Part shown: positions 28,909-36,858 of the stretch, one piece after another | Layout: every line of letters starts with the position of its first letter | How positions within the stretch are numbered: the first letter of the stretch is position 1 | From: Fundidesulfovibrio terrae | Lineage (GTDB): Bacteria; Desulfobacterota; Desulfovibrionia; Desulfovibrionales; Desulfovibrionaceae | Assembly: GCF_022808915.1 (NCBI RefSeq) | Contig: NZ_JAKZFS010000001.1 | Coordinates: forward strand, 1,070,644-1,134,643 | Direction: 5' to 3' | DNA: 64,000 nucleotides | Made by a program: the position numbers and the translations under genes | Notes under the pieces: model-generated | What the model was told of the DNA's origin: nothing | What the model saw: only the letters and a program-made list of their open reading frames with translations | The model's database searches: none

Positions 28909-31452
28909 CTAGGCCGTGTCCGCCTCGCCGGGCATGGGCAGCCGGATGATGAATTTCGCCCCCACCCCCGGCTCTGAGTCCACCTCGATGCTGCCCCGGT
29001 GATTGGACGTGATGATGAAATAGGACACCGACAGGCCGAGCCCGGTGCCCTGGCCGGGCTGCTTGGTGGTGAAGAAGGGCTCGAAGACGCGCCTTCTCAC
29101 GGCCTGGGGCATGCCGGGGCCGTTGTCCTCCACCTCGATGCGCGCCTGGTCTCCGTCCTTTTTCGTGCGCAACACTATCTTCGGCTGCCGCCCGTCCTCG
29201 AAATGTTCCCGCAACGCCTGCGAAGCGTTGCGCAGGAGGTTCATGACCACCTGTTCGATCTGGGTGGGGGAACACTCCACGGGCCCCAGGGTCGGGTCGT
29301 ATTCCCGCTCTATGAGGATGTGCCTGAAATCGTAGTTTTTCTTCAGGTCGTAGTCGTTGGAGCACAGCTCCACGGCCGTGTCCAGGATGTCCTCGAGGTG
29401 GGAGAGTTCGTGGTGGGAGTCGCCCTTGCGGCTGAATTCGAGCATGTCGGCCACGATCTTCGCCGCCCGGGACGCCGACTGCCTCATGCCTGACAGCAGC
29501 CCCATGATGTCGCGCTTGTCGATGAAACGCCTGAATGCGTCAGAGTCCAGATCCGCTTCCCGCAGGGCCTGGGCGGTCAAGGGGGTGTCCGGATCGAGGC
29601 GCTTCTGCACCACCTGGGCGCCCTGGAGGATGCCGCTCAGGGGGTTGTTGATCTCATGGGCCATGCCGGCGGCCAGGCCGCCCACGCTCATCATCTTTTC
29701 CGACTGGATCATGAGTTCCGACATCCTGACCCGTTCGGTGACGTCGTTGACCACGAGCAGCAGATAGGGCTTGGAGTCCACATCGAAGCGGGCGAACATG
29801 CAGTCCAGCACCAGCTCCTTTCCCGAGGGCGTGCGTATCCTGAATTCCTTGCGGCGCGGCCCAGACCCGGCCAGGGCCTCCTCGGCCAGGGCGGCCATGC
29901 CCGATTTTCGCCAGGAGGGGATGTTCCTGAAGTCGTCGATCCGATGCTGCTCCATCCGTTCTTCGAGCAGGGACTCCAGCAGGTCGTTGGCCACCAGGCA
30001 TTGCCTGGTCTCGCCGTCGTGGACGCAGACGCCCATGGGGGCGTGGCGCAGGATCATCTGGTTGATGGCCAGGCTCTTGCGCAGGTCGTTTTCGGCCCGT
30101 TCGCGTTCCGTGACGTCCGTTACGGAACCGGCCACCCGGTAGGGCTTCCCGTCCGGTCCCCGGAGTTCGAAGGCCCGGGCCAGGACGGTGCGCACCGTGC
30201 CGTCGGGGTGCACCACCCGGTAGTGGGATTCGTACTGCCCGGACCCCAGGGCGGAGCTGAGCAGGTCCTTGATGCGCTGCACGTCATCGGGATGCACGTT
30301 GTCCAGCCACGAGGCGGGATTGTCGTACAGGCTCTGGGGCGAGTTGTCCCAGATGCGCTCGTAGGCGGGGCTGACGTAGAAGAACTCCGAGTAGTCCGGC
30401 GCGGCCAGGAAGAATATCTGGTCGATGTGCTCGGCCATCTGCCTGAAGCGGCTTTCGCTTTCCTCCACCCGCTCCATGGCCGCATGCAGCTCGCTGACAT
30501 CCTGGACGATGACCAGCAGCCTGTCTTCCTCGTGCAGTTTCACCAGGTCGATCTCCGCCAGGATGTACTCCCCGTCTTTGCGGCGGTAGCGCCGCTCGAC
30601 CCGGACGGTTTGCCCGGGGGCGAGCCTCCCCGTGGTGCTGGAGACCGGCTGGGCGGCCAGGTCCTCCGGGTGGATGAAATCCTGGGCGTTCAGGCCGAGG
30701 AATTCGTGGGGCTCGTAGCCGAGGATGGCCGACGCCTTGCGGTTGGCTGACAGAACGCCCGCGCGCATGCTTACCAGGAATATACCCAGGGGGGCCAGTT
30801 CGAAGAGTTCGCGGTAGCGGCCCTCGCTGACGATGAGCCGCTGGTGGATGCGCTCGAAGTACCAGAGCAGCTGCCCGAGTGCCGCGAGCATGCCCAGGCA
30901 CGCTCCGATGATGAATCCCCAGGGGGCGAACCAGGGCACCGTGGTGAGCAGCGGGAAGTCGAGCTTGTGCGCTCCCCAGGCGATGAACGACCAGCCGGCC
31001 AGGCTGTCGCCGAAACCGCGGGGCCTGGACAGCTTCAGGAAAAAGACCCCTGTCCAGATCTGCAGGAATCCGGCGTAGACGTACACCGGCACGCCCGCCG
31101 CGTAGCGGGACTGGCCGGCCACGGAAGCGAAAATGACCCACGCAGCGACTGCGCAACCGGTCCAGGTCAGATGCTTCGGCCAGCTCCGGCCGGTCATGAC
31201 AAGCGCCCCCTGGAGCAGGGACATGGCCTGGGCGACGAGGCAGAGGTGTCCCAGCACGGGCAGCCAGGATGTCGGACCCAGGAGCACGTCCGAGAGATGG
31301 AATGCGTTGCGCAGGGTGTAGAAGGCCCAGGACCATGTCCACCAGGCGAAGAAGCGCTCTTTGTGTCGGGAATGGATGTAGAAGTAGGCCAGCAGAAGCG
31401 CGAGGCCGCTGGCGATGCTCGCCGACACCGCCGGAGTGATCCAACTGTTCAT
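28909..31452 (-). CDS. Membrane-bound multi-PAS sensor histidine kinase
   Basis: This 847-residue kinase has about seven N-terminal membrane segments (residues 5-200). Three PAS domains follow (about 205-320, 330-450, 460-575), then HisKA with His599 in AAGMAHEINNPLSGILQG, then HATPase with NLLRNASQAL, EDNGPGMP and GTGLGLSVSYFIITS. The second PAS has a PAC-like RVAGSVTDVTERERAE. It lacks a receiver domain, and no response regulator lies nearby. It converges with the diguanylate cyclase gene, 36 bases between stops. The signal is unknown; the membrane part resembles other 7TM sensor modules. Confidence 0.94.
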   Translation of the reverse strand: MNSWITPAVSASIASGLALLLAYFYIHSRHKERFFAWWTWSWAFYTLRNAFHLSDVLLGPTSWLPVLGHLCLVAQAMSLLQGALVMTGRSWPKHLTWTGCAVAAWVIFASVAGQSRYAAGVPVYVYAGFLQIWTGVFFLKLSRPRGFGDSLAGWSFIAWGAHKLDFPLLTTVPWFAPWGFIIGACLGMLAALGQLLWYFERIHQRLIVSEGRYRELFELAPLGIFLVSMRAGVLSANRKASAILGYEPHEFLGLNAQDFIHPEDLAAQPVSSTTGRLAPGQTVRVERRYRRKDGEYILAEIDLVKLHEEDRLLVIVQDVSELHAAMERVEESESRFRQMAEHIDQIFFLAAPDYSEFFYVSPAYERIWDNSPQSLYDNPASWLDNVHPDDVQRIKDLLSSALGSGQYESHYRVVHPDGTVRTVLARAFELRGPDGKPYRVAGSVTDVTERERAENDLRKSLAINQMILRHAPMGVCVHDGETRQCLVANDLLESLLEERMEQHRIDDFRNIPSWRKSGMAALAEEALAGSGPRRKEFRIRTPSGKELVLDCMFARFDVDSKPYLLLVVNDVTERVRMSELMIQSEKMMSVGGLAAGMAHEINNPLSGILQGAQVVQKRLDPDTPLTAQALREADLDSDAFRRFIDKRDIMGLLSGMRQSASRAAKIVADMLEFSRKGDSHHELSHLEDILDTAVELCSNDYDLKKNYDFRHILIEREYDPTLGPVECSPTQIEQVVMNLLRNASQALREHFEDGRQPKIVLRTKKDGDQARIEVEDNGPGMPQAVRRRVFEPFFTTKQPGQGTGLGLSVSYFIITSNHRGSIEVDSEPGVGAKFIIRLPMPGEADTA

Positions 31453-31682
31453 GTCAAAACCGCAGGGGGGTCAAAGTCCGGGGTACTGCCGGGCACGATG
31501 CCGATACGCCTGGATGCTGAATACTTCCGGGGAAAGGGAGGGTCAAGCAGGGCCGGCAGGAGCGGGCGGATAGATGCGGCTGATATGCAGCGTGGCGCGC
31601 CATCGCAACTAACGATTTGTCCTTTTCGTTCCAATGGGTTCCATTGCTTTGATACCGGGAACGCCCGGGTATCGGAGCTTGC

Positions 31683-31949
31683 GTGCCAGAAACGTATCCG
31701 GATCACTGGTCTTTCGACGATGAATTCGACAGCGGCGAGGAGTCCTGCGGCCGGGTGATCATCAATCTCCATTCCTACGTGAAGGAGCTTGCGCCCGGGA
31801 CACGGCTGCTGCTGATCTCCCGCGATCCGGCCGCCCCGGCGGAGTTCCCCGCCTGGTGCCGCATGACCAGAAACGCGCTTCTGGACGCGGCCCACCCGTA
31901 CTACCTCATCGAACTCAAACCCGAACTGAAGGAGAACCTCCATGGCTGA
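31683..31949 (+). CDS. TusA-like sulfur-carrier protein (88 aa)
   Basis: This 88-residue protein begins with GTG, preceded by GGAG. It is similar in layout to the TusA-like domain of the gene at 32318: a lone Cys near the N-terminus (Cys22 in EESCGRVIINL), then PGTRLLLISRDPAAPAEFPAWCRM. TusA-type proteins carry a persulfide on that Cys and pass sulfur between enzymes. The classical CPxP motif is absent. Its stop overlaps the start of the DsrE-family gene by 8 bases, so they are translationally coupled. It heads the sulfur-carrier/methionine-synthase cluster. Confidence 0.78.
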   Translation: MPETYPDHWSFDDEFDSGEESCGRVIINLHSYVKELAPGTRLLLISRDPAAPAEFPAWCRMTRNALLDAAHPYYLIELKPELKENLHG

Positions 31950-32307
31950 GAAGTTCTGCGTCACCATCACCCATTGCCGCACCGACGGCGACAAGGCCAC
32001 TGTGGGCTTCGTGGTGGCCAACGCCGCTCTGGGCAGCGAAAAGGACACCATGGTGTTTCTCTCCACCGACGGCGTGTACTGCGCGGTGAAGGGCGAGGCC
32101 GAGAAGATCGACGAAGGCGCTCCCTTCGCCCCCTTGAAGGAACTCATCACCAAGTTCGTGAATGCCGGGGGCAAGATCTGCGTGTGCACCCCCTGCCTGA
32201 AAAAGCGCGGCATCGCCGAGTCCGACCTCATCGAGGGCGCGGTCCCGGCGGGCGGGGCGGTGTTGGTGGAATGGCTCAGCTCCGGCTCCCCCTGCGTGGC
32301 CTACTGA
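31942..32307 (+). CDS. DsrE/DsrF-family sulfur-relay protein
   Basis: This 121-residue cytoplasmic protein has the DsrE fold pattern: N-terminal strand CVTITHCRTDGDKATVGFVV, then TMVFLSTDGVY, then the sulfur-handling loop CVCTPCLKKRGI with Cys80, Cys82 and Cys85. DsrE-family proteins accept and donate persulfide sulfur with TusA-like partners. It overlaps the TusA-like gene by 8 bases and is followed 10 bases later by the TusA-OsmC fusion, so all three are one operon. AAGGAG precedes the ATG. Confidence 0.85.
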   Translation: MAEKFCVTITHCRTDGDKATVGFVVANAALGSEKDTMVFLSTDGVYCAVKGEAEKIDEGAPFAPLKELITKFVNAGGKICVCTPCLKKRGIAESDLIEGAVPAGGAVLVEWLSSGSPCVAY

Positions 32308-32317
32308 TCAGCCTTCC

Positions 32318-33085
32318 ATGACCACCCTTTCAGCCGACGATCTGCTTGCGCTGTCTCCCGACAGGGTTTTCGACGGGGGCGACCTGGACTGCGGCTCCGG
32401 CCTTGCCCTGCTCATCCGGGAGAACATGCTCTGCGTGAGCCCCGGCGGGGTGCTTGAGATGATAAGCCGCGAACCCACCGTGGCAGATGAGCTGCCCCCC
32501 TGGTGCAGGCTCTCCGGGCACGAGCTTTTGGGCTCCCTGCCGGGCCAGGGCGGGACGCGCTTCTTCCTGCGCCGGGGCGTGGCGGTCTCGCGCGGCGAGG
32601 CTGCCGAGGCCGAGCGCCTGGCCCTGGAAGAGGACAAGCGCCGCGCCAGGCAGTACGAATGGCGGCTGCGGGTGCGCGCGGGCGAGGGCCAATCCAGCAC
32701 GGTCTATTGCCGCAACTTCTCCTGGACCCTGGGCCAGCCCGCCTCCTTCGAGGAGCGGGACCGAAACCCCAGCGCCGTGGAGGCCCTGCTCGGAGCCCTG
32801 GGCGCGGCCCTGGCCACGGGCTACGCCACAGAGTGCGCGCGCGACGCCCTGGAGATCGACGACATCGAGCTCACCGTGAAGGGGCGGCTCACGAACATCC
32901 TGGCCCACCTGGGCATGGAGGAGGGCGACCCGTCGTTCGCCGCCATCGAGGTGCGCTGCTTCGCCTCCACCCTGGACGACGAGGGCAAGGCCCGGGCGGC
33001 CTGGGAGCGGGCCGTAGCCCGGTCTCCCGTGGCGGCCACCCTGGCCAGGGCCGTGGACCTCAAAGCCTCCTTCACCATCGCATGA
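32318..33085 (+). CDS. TusA-like/OsmC-like fusion protein
   Basis: Residues 15-75 form a TusA-like domain with Cys25 (GDLDCGSGLALLIR) and SPGGVLEMISREPTVADELP. After a charged linker (about 90-112), residues 113-255 are an OsmC-like domain (FSWTLGQPASFEERDRNPSA, then EALLGALGAALATGYATEC). OsmC proteins are thiol peroxidases. Here the usual first catalytic Cys (ALASC pattern) is Ala164, while Cys131 and Cys173 remain, so activity may differ. It belongs to the same operon as the preceding two genes, and the selenoprotein-like methionine synthase follows 64 bases later. Confidence 0.85.
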   Translation: MTTLSADDLLALSPDRVFDGGDLDCGSGLALLIRENMLCVSPGGVLEMISREPTVADELPPWCRLSGHELLGSLPGQGGTRFFLRRGVAVSRGEAAEAERLALEEDKRRARQYEWRLRVRAGEGQSSTVYCRNFSWTLGQPASFEERDRNPSAVEALLGALGAALATGYATECARDALEIDDIELTVKGRLTNILAHLGMEEGDPSFAAIEVRCFASTLDDEGKARAAWERAVARSPVAATLARAVDLKASFTIA

Positions 33086-33149
33086 GCATGCTCTCCGCCC
33101 GCGGCTGCGGCTGTCCGGGCCAACTCCCTAACAGAACGGCAGGCACCCC

Positions 33150-34334
33150 ATGAGCTCCTTCACCACCACCCAGGTGGGCAGCTGGCCCCGCTCCAAGAAG
33201 ATGCTGCGCGCCTTGCGCGACCGGCGCACGGGCAATATGACCCGCGCCGCCTTCGACGCCGTGGCCGACGAGGAAGTGCGCCGCACGGTGCGCATCCAGG
33301 AAGAGGCCGGGCTGGACGTGGTGGTTGACGGCGAGCACCGCCGTGACAACTTCTACTCCTTCGTCACGGACAAGCTCGAGGGAACGAAGCTCATGAGCCT
33401 GGCAGAGATGCTGGGCGAGATGGAGGACAAGTCCGGCTTCGAGGAGATGCTCACCACCCTGGACGTGCCCGCCTCGGCCATCCGCAACCCCACCTGCACG
33501 GGCAGGTTGTCGCGGCGCGAGCCCCTGGCCCTTGAGGACTTCCGTTTCGTCAAGTCGCTCACGGACAGGCCGGTGAAAATCACCTTGCCCGGCCCGTACC
33601 TGCTCACCCGGTCCATGTGGGTGAGCGCCTACACCAAGAAAGCCTACGCCTCACAGCGTGAAATGGGCGACGACGTGGTGCGCGTGCTGCGCGAGGAGCT
33701 TCAGGACCTGGCCGCCGCCGGGTGCGAGTTCGTGCAGTTCGACGAGCCGGTGCTCACCGAGGTGGTCATGAGTGGGGAGTGCGGCCGGCGAACGTTCATG
33801 TGAGCGACGCTCGCCACCCGCCGGGACGTGGGTGAAGAACTGGATTACGCGGCCGAACTGATAAATACCGTCATAGAGGGAGTGGAAGGCCCCCGCATCG
33901 GCCTGCACATCTGCCGGGGCAACTGGAGCACCAGGGAGGAGGTCCTGCTCACGGGGGACTACCGTCCGCTTCTGCCAGCGCTCACCAAGATGCGCGTGCA
34001 CCAGTTCGTGCTGGAGTACGCCACGCCCAGGGCGGGCGAGATCGAGGTGGTGGGGAGGGAGCTTTCCGGGGCGGTGCCGGGATCGCCCAGGCCGCGCGAG
34101 TTGGGCCTTGGCGTGATCAACCCGCGCACTACGGACGTGGAGACCCCGGAGGAGATCGTGGCCCGGGCCGAATCGGCCCTGCGCTTCTATCGGCCGGAGC
34201 AGCTCTTCCTCAACACCGACTGCGGGTTCGGCTGTTTCGCCAGCCGCTGCGTCAACGTCGAGGATGTCGCGGCGGCCAAGATCGCCAGCATCGCCCGGGC
34301 GGCGCGCATGCTGCGAGACAAGCACGGCGGCTGA
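33150..34334 (+). CDS. Core-MetE (cobalamin-independent-type) methionine synthase, probable selenoprotein with Sec218 at an in-frame TGA
   Basis: Codons 1-217 and 219-394 are one uninterrupted reading frame except for TGA at 33801-33803. Both sides belong to the same COG0620 protein. The N-side has TTQVGSWPRSKKML, DGEHRRDNFYSF and FVQFDEPVLTEVV. The C-side has LHICRGNW and NTDCGFGCF. The MetE zinc ligands are all present as His253, Cys255, Glu289 and Cys358. The TGA falls in RTFM-TGA-ATLATRRD, where I recall homologues having Cys. A SECIS-like hairpin starts 11 bases after it. This supports selenocysteine insertion rather than a broken gene. Core-MetE enzymes methylate homocysteine with a non-folate or unusual methyl donor. 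A sulfur-carrier operon lies directly upstream. Confidence 0.83.
33815..33834 (+). promoter_or_regulatory. Candidate bacterial SECIS element downstream of the in-frame TGA
   Basis: A 7-bp stem pairs 33815-33821 with 33828-33834 (one G-T pair) and closes a 6-base loop CGGGAC at 33822-33827. The loop starts 18 bases after the TGA and has G at its second position. Both agree with the known pattern of bacterial SECIS elements bound by SelB (loop about 16-37 bases from the UGA, G in the first two loop positions). Confidence 0.68.
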
Positions 34335-34372
34335 CGTTCGGGCGTCATCCAGTGGAGTGAGCACCAAAACAA

Positions 34373-34392
34373 AAGGGCCCCGAGGGGCCCTT
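34373..34392. terminator. Bidirectional terminator between the methionine synthase and the small exported gene
   Basis: An 8-bp stem (34373-34380 with 34385-34392) has a CGAG loop. Read on the minus strand it is followed by TTTGTTTT, giving a strong terminator for the small gene at 34417-34575. On the plus strand the T run is weaker. Confidence 0.75.
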
Positions 34393-34416
34393 AGCTTTCA
34401 GCGAAGAAAGATTGGC

Positions 34417-34575
34417 TTAGCTCTGGGGAGCGGTGGCCTTCTTGGACTTCTTTTTCTTCTTCATCATCTCGGTGTAGGAGCTCTTGTCGGAGGAAGAGGA
34501 CTTGCCTTCGAAAGCGAAAGCGACGGAGCTCATCAGCAAGCAGGAAGCCACGGCGAGGATAACGGCCTTTTTCAT
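34417..34575 (-). CDS. Small exported Lys/Ser-rich peptide (52 aa)
   Basis: The protein starts MKKAVILAVASCLLMSSVAFA, a clear signal peptide with cleavage near AFA. It leaves a mature peptide of about 31 residues rich in Ser and Lys, with a run of five lysines. AAGGAG lies seven bases before ATG 34575, and the further upstream start would add a non-signal leader. A terminator follows. It is divergent from the two-component system at 34772, with 196 bases between, so it may be a target of that regulator. The function is unknown. Confidence 0.75.
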   Translation of the reverse strand: MKKAVILAVASCLLMSSVAFAFEGKSSSSDKSSYTEMMKKKKKSKKATAPQS

Positions 34576-34732
34576 TTTCAATCTCCTTGGGTTGTCAACC
34601 ATGTTGCGTAGCGTCGAGAACGATTCGGACCGCCGGGTTACGGCAATCGCGTGAGAGAGAGCTACCCGGGCGTCTATTACCGGTTCCTTTCAAGGCGATT
34701 ACAGAAATGAAAGGCATGCGAACCGTCCCGCG

Positions 34733-34761
34733 TTGACACTGCCTCGCACCGGGACTAATTT
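34733..34761 (+). promoter_or_regulatory. Promoter for the OmpR-type two-component system
   Basis: A perfect -35 TTGACA (34733-34738), a 17-base spacer and TAATTT (34756-34761) lie only 10 bases before ATG 34772. The transcript would therefore be leaderless or nearly so, in agreement with the absence of a Shine-Dalgarno sequence. Confidence 0.55.
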
Positions 34762-34771
34762 GCTCCCAACC

Positions 34772-35455
34772 ATGCGCATACTCCTTGTCGAAGACGATCC
34801 CAAGATATCGGCGTTCATCGCCCAGGGGCTCAAGCAGAACGGTTTCGCGGTGGACCAGTGCGCCGATGGCCAGGACGGCCTGCACATGGCCCTGACCGAG
34901 TCCTACTCCGCCGCCGTGGTGGACGTGATGCTCCCGGGCATTGACGGGCTCAAGCTCATCGAGGAGATGCGCAAGAGCCGCATCAACACCCCGGTGATCA
35001 TCCTCTCGGCCAAGCGCTCCGTGGACGACCGGGTCAAGGGCCTCGAGACCGGCGGCGACGACTACCTGGCCAAGCCCTTCTCCTTCGCCGAACTGCTGGC
35101 CAGGCTCCAGGCGCTCATTCGGCGGTCCACCAGTTCCGCCGACGCCACCCACCTGAGCGTGTCCGGGCTGTCCATGAACCTCCTGACCCGCGAGGTCACG
35201 CGCGACGGCGCGACCATCGGGCTCCAGCCCCGGGAGTTCGCCCTGCTGGAGTTCTTCATGCGAAACCCGGGCAAGGTGCTCTCCAAGACCATGATCATGG
35301 AGCACGTCTGGAACTACAACTTCGATCCGCAGACCAATGTGGTGGACGTGCTCGTCTGCCGCCTGCGCAACAAGATCGACCGGGATTTCGAACCCAAGAT
35401 GCTCTCGACTCTGCGGGGGGTAGGCTATGTCCTCAAGCCTCCTCGACAGGATTAG
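34772..35455 (+). CDS. OmpR/PhoB-family response regulator
   Basis: The 227-residue protein has an N-terminal receiver domain (MRILLVEDDPKISAFIAQGL, phospho-acceptor Asp51 in VVDVMLPGIDGL, GGDDYLAKPF). A C-terminal winged-helix DNA-binding domain follows (LQPREFALLEFFMRNPGKVL and VVDVLVCRLRNKID). It controls transcription after phosphorylation by the kinase encoded next, whose start overlaps this gene by 29 bases. ATG 34772 fits the receiver-domain start exactly; an in-frame TTG at 34733 falls on the promoter. The divergent small exported gene is a possible target. Confidence 0.95.
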   Translation: MRILLVEDDPKISAFIAQGLKQNGFAVDQCADGQDGLHMALTESYSAAVVDVMLPGIDGLKLIEEMRKSRINTPVIILSAKRSVDDRVKGLETGGDDYLAKPFSFAELLARLQALIRRSTSSADATHLSVSGLSMNLLTREVTRDGATIGLQPREFALLEFFMRNPGKVLSKTMIMEHVWNYNFDPQTNVVDVLVCRLRNKIDRDFEPKMLSTLRGVGYVLKPPRQD

Positions 35456-36839
35456 GCACAGCACCGCCTCCAAGCTCACCGCCAGCTACGGTTTTCTCTA
35501 CATCGCGAGTTCGCTGTTTCTTTTCGTCATCGCCTACATGCTTCTGGCCAACGTGGTGCGCGCCCAGGACCAGAAGCTTCTGACAGAAAAACTCAACGAA
35601 TACGGATATATCGAGCGGACAAAAGGAGTCGGCGCGCTCATCGAGTTCATCCGCCGCGACAACGAGGAGGATACCGAGCCCGACTATTTCGTGCGCATCC
35701 TTGACCCGGCCCGGCGCGAGCTCCTGACCATCGCTCCGCCGGGATGGTCGGCCGTGCCCAAGGAGGAGCTGGACACCCAGGCCGCAGAGGGCGTCAAATG
35801 GTATCTCTGGGAGCAGCCGGGCTTGGGCGGCGGGGTGTACGAGTTCTCCTCGCGCAAGCTGGCCAGCGGGGCGTTCCTCATCGTTGGCGGAGACGTCAAG
35901 CAGCGCGAGGAACTGCTGGCCGAATTCCAGCGCATCTTCCTGGGCATCACCATCACCGTGGTGGTGATCGGCGTGGGCGTGGGCGCGGTGCTGGCCAACA
36001 GGACCCTGGCCCCCATCCGCGACCTCATCTCCACGGTGAACTCCATCGGGCGCGGCAGCATGGCCGCGCGCGTGCCCACCCGGGGGACGGACGACGAGCT
36101 GGACGAACTGGCCAGCCTGTTCAACTCCATGCTCGAGCGCATCTCGCTGCTCATCCAGGGCATGCGCGACGCCCTGGACAACGTGGCCCACGACCTGCGC
36201 ACGCCGCTGACCCGGGCCAAGGCCGTGGTGGAGACGGCGCTGCAGTCCAACCTGAGCAAGCAGGGGCTGCGCGAGGCCCTCATGGACATCGCCGAGGAGA
36301 ACGAGCGCATCCGCACCACCCTGAACACGCTCATGGACATCTCCGAGGCCGAGACCGGCACCATGCACCTGTCGCTGGAACGGGTGGACGTGGCCGGGCT
36401 CATCGAGGAGAGCGCGGAAATCTACGAGTATCTGGCTCAGGAAAAGGGCATCATCCTGGTGCCGGACTCCTCGCCGGGGCTTTACGCCGTGGCCGACGCA
36501 GGGCGGGTGCGCCAGGTGCTGGCCAACCTGCTGGACAACGCGCTCAAGTATTCCAAGCCCGGCGGGCAGGTGTTCGTCACGGGCTGGAACGAGGACGGGC
36601 AGGTGCGGGTGCTGGTGCGCGACGAGGGCGAGGGGATTCCGGGAGAGGACATCCCGCGCATCTTCGAGCGCTTGTACCGAGGCGACAAGAGCCGCTCCCA
36701 CCGGGGGCTTGGGCTTGGGCTGTCGCTGGTGAAGGCCGTGCTCAAGGCCCACGGCGGGGACATTCAGGTGACCAGCGAAGTGGGGAAGGGCAGCGAGTTC
36801 GTGTTTTCCCTGCCGGGTGTCGGACAACCGGCAGGCTAG
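35427..36839 (+). CDS. Two-component sensor histidine kinase (CusS/heavy-metal-sensor type)
   Basis: The 470-residue protein has two membrane segments (about 22-43 and 171-189) flanking a periplasmic domain of about 125 residues. A HAMP domain (about 190-243), HisKA with His255 in DNVAHDLRTPLTRAK, and HATPase (LLDNALKYSKPGG, VRDEGEGIP, GLGLGLSLVKAVLKAHGG) follow. The architecture resembles CusS/QseC-type metal or stress sensors. It overlaps the response regulator gene by 29 bases, so the two form a coupled pair. The ligand is not deducible; no metal-efflux genes are adjacent. Confidence 0.94.
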   Translation: MSSSLLDRIRHSTASKLTASYGFLYIASSLFLFVIAYMLLANVVRAQDQKLLTEKLNEYGYIERTKGVGALIEFIRRDNEEDTEPDYFVRILDPARRELLTIAPPGWSAVPKEELDTQAAEGVKWYLWEQPGLGGGVYEFSSRKLASGAFLIVGGDVKQREELLAEFQRIFLGITITVVVIGVGVGAVLANRTLAPIRDLISTVNSIGRGSMAARVPTRGTDDELDELASLFNSMLERISLLIQGMRDALDNVAHDLRTPLTRAKAVVETALQSNLSKQGLREALMDIAEENERIRTTLNTLMDISEAETGTMHLSLERVDVAGLIEESAEIYEYLAQEKGIILVPDSSPGLYAVADAGRVRQVLANLLDNALKYSKPGGQVFVTGWNEDGQVRVLVRDEGEGIPGEDIPRIFERLYRGDKSRSHRGLGLGLSLVKAVLKAHGGDIQVTSEVGKGSEFVFSLPGVGQPAG

Positions 36840-36858
36840 GCAGAGCAAGGAGCATTGG

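Noticed and set aside
33828-34334. Separate short methionine synthase-like gene starting at GTG 33828
   Set aside because: It is in the same frame as the preceding 217 codons, has no ribosome-binding site, and alone would lack the N-side half of the barrel. One Sec-containing gene explains both parts better.
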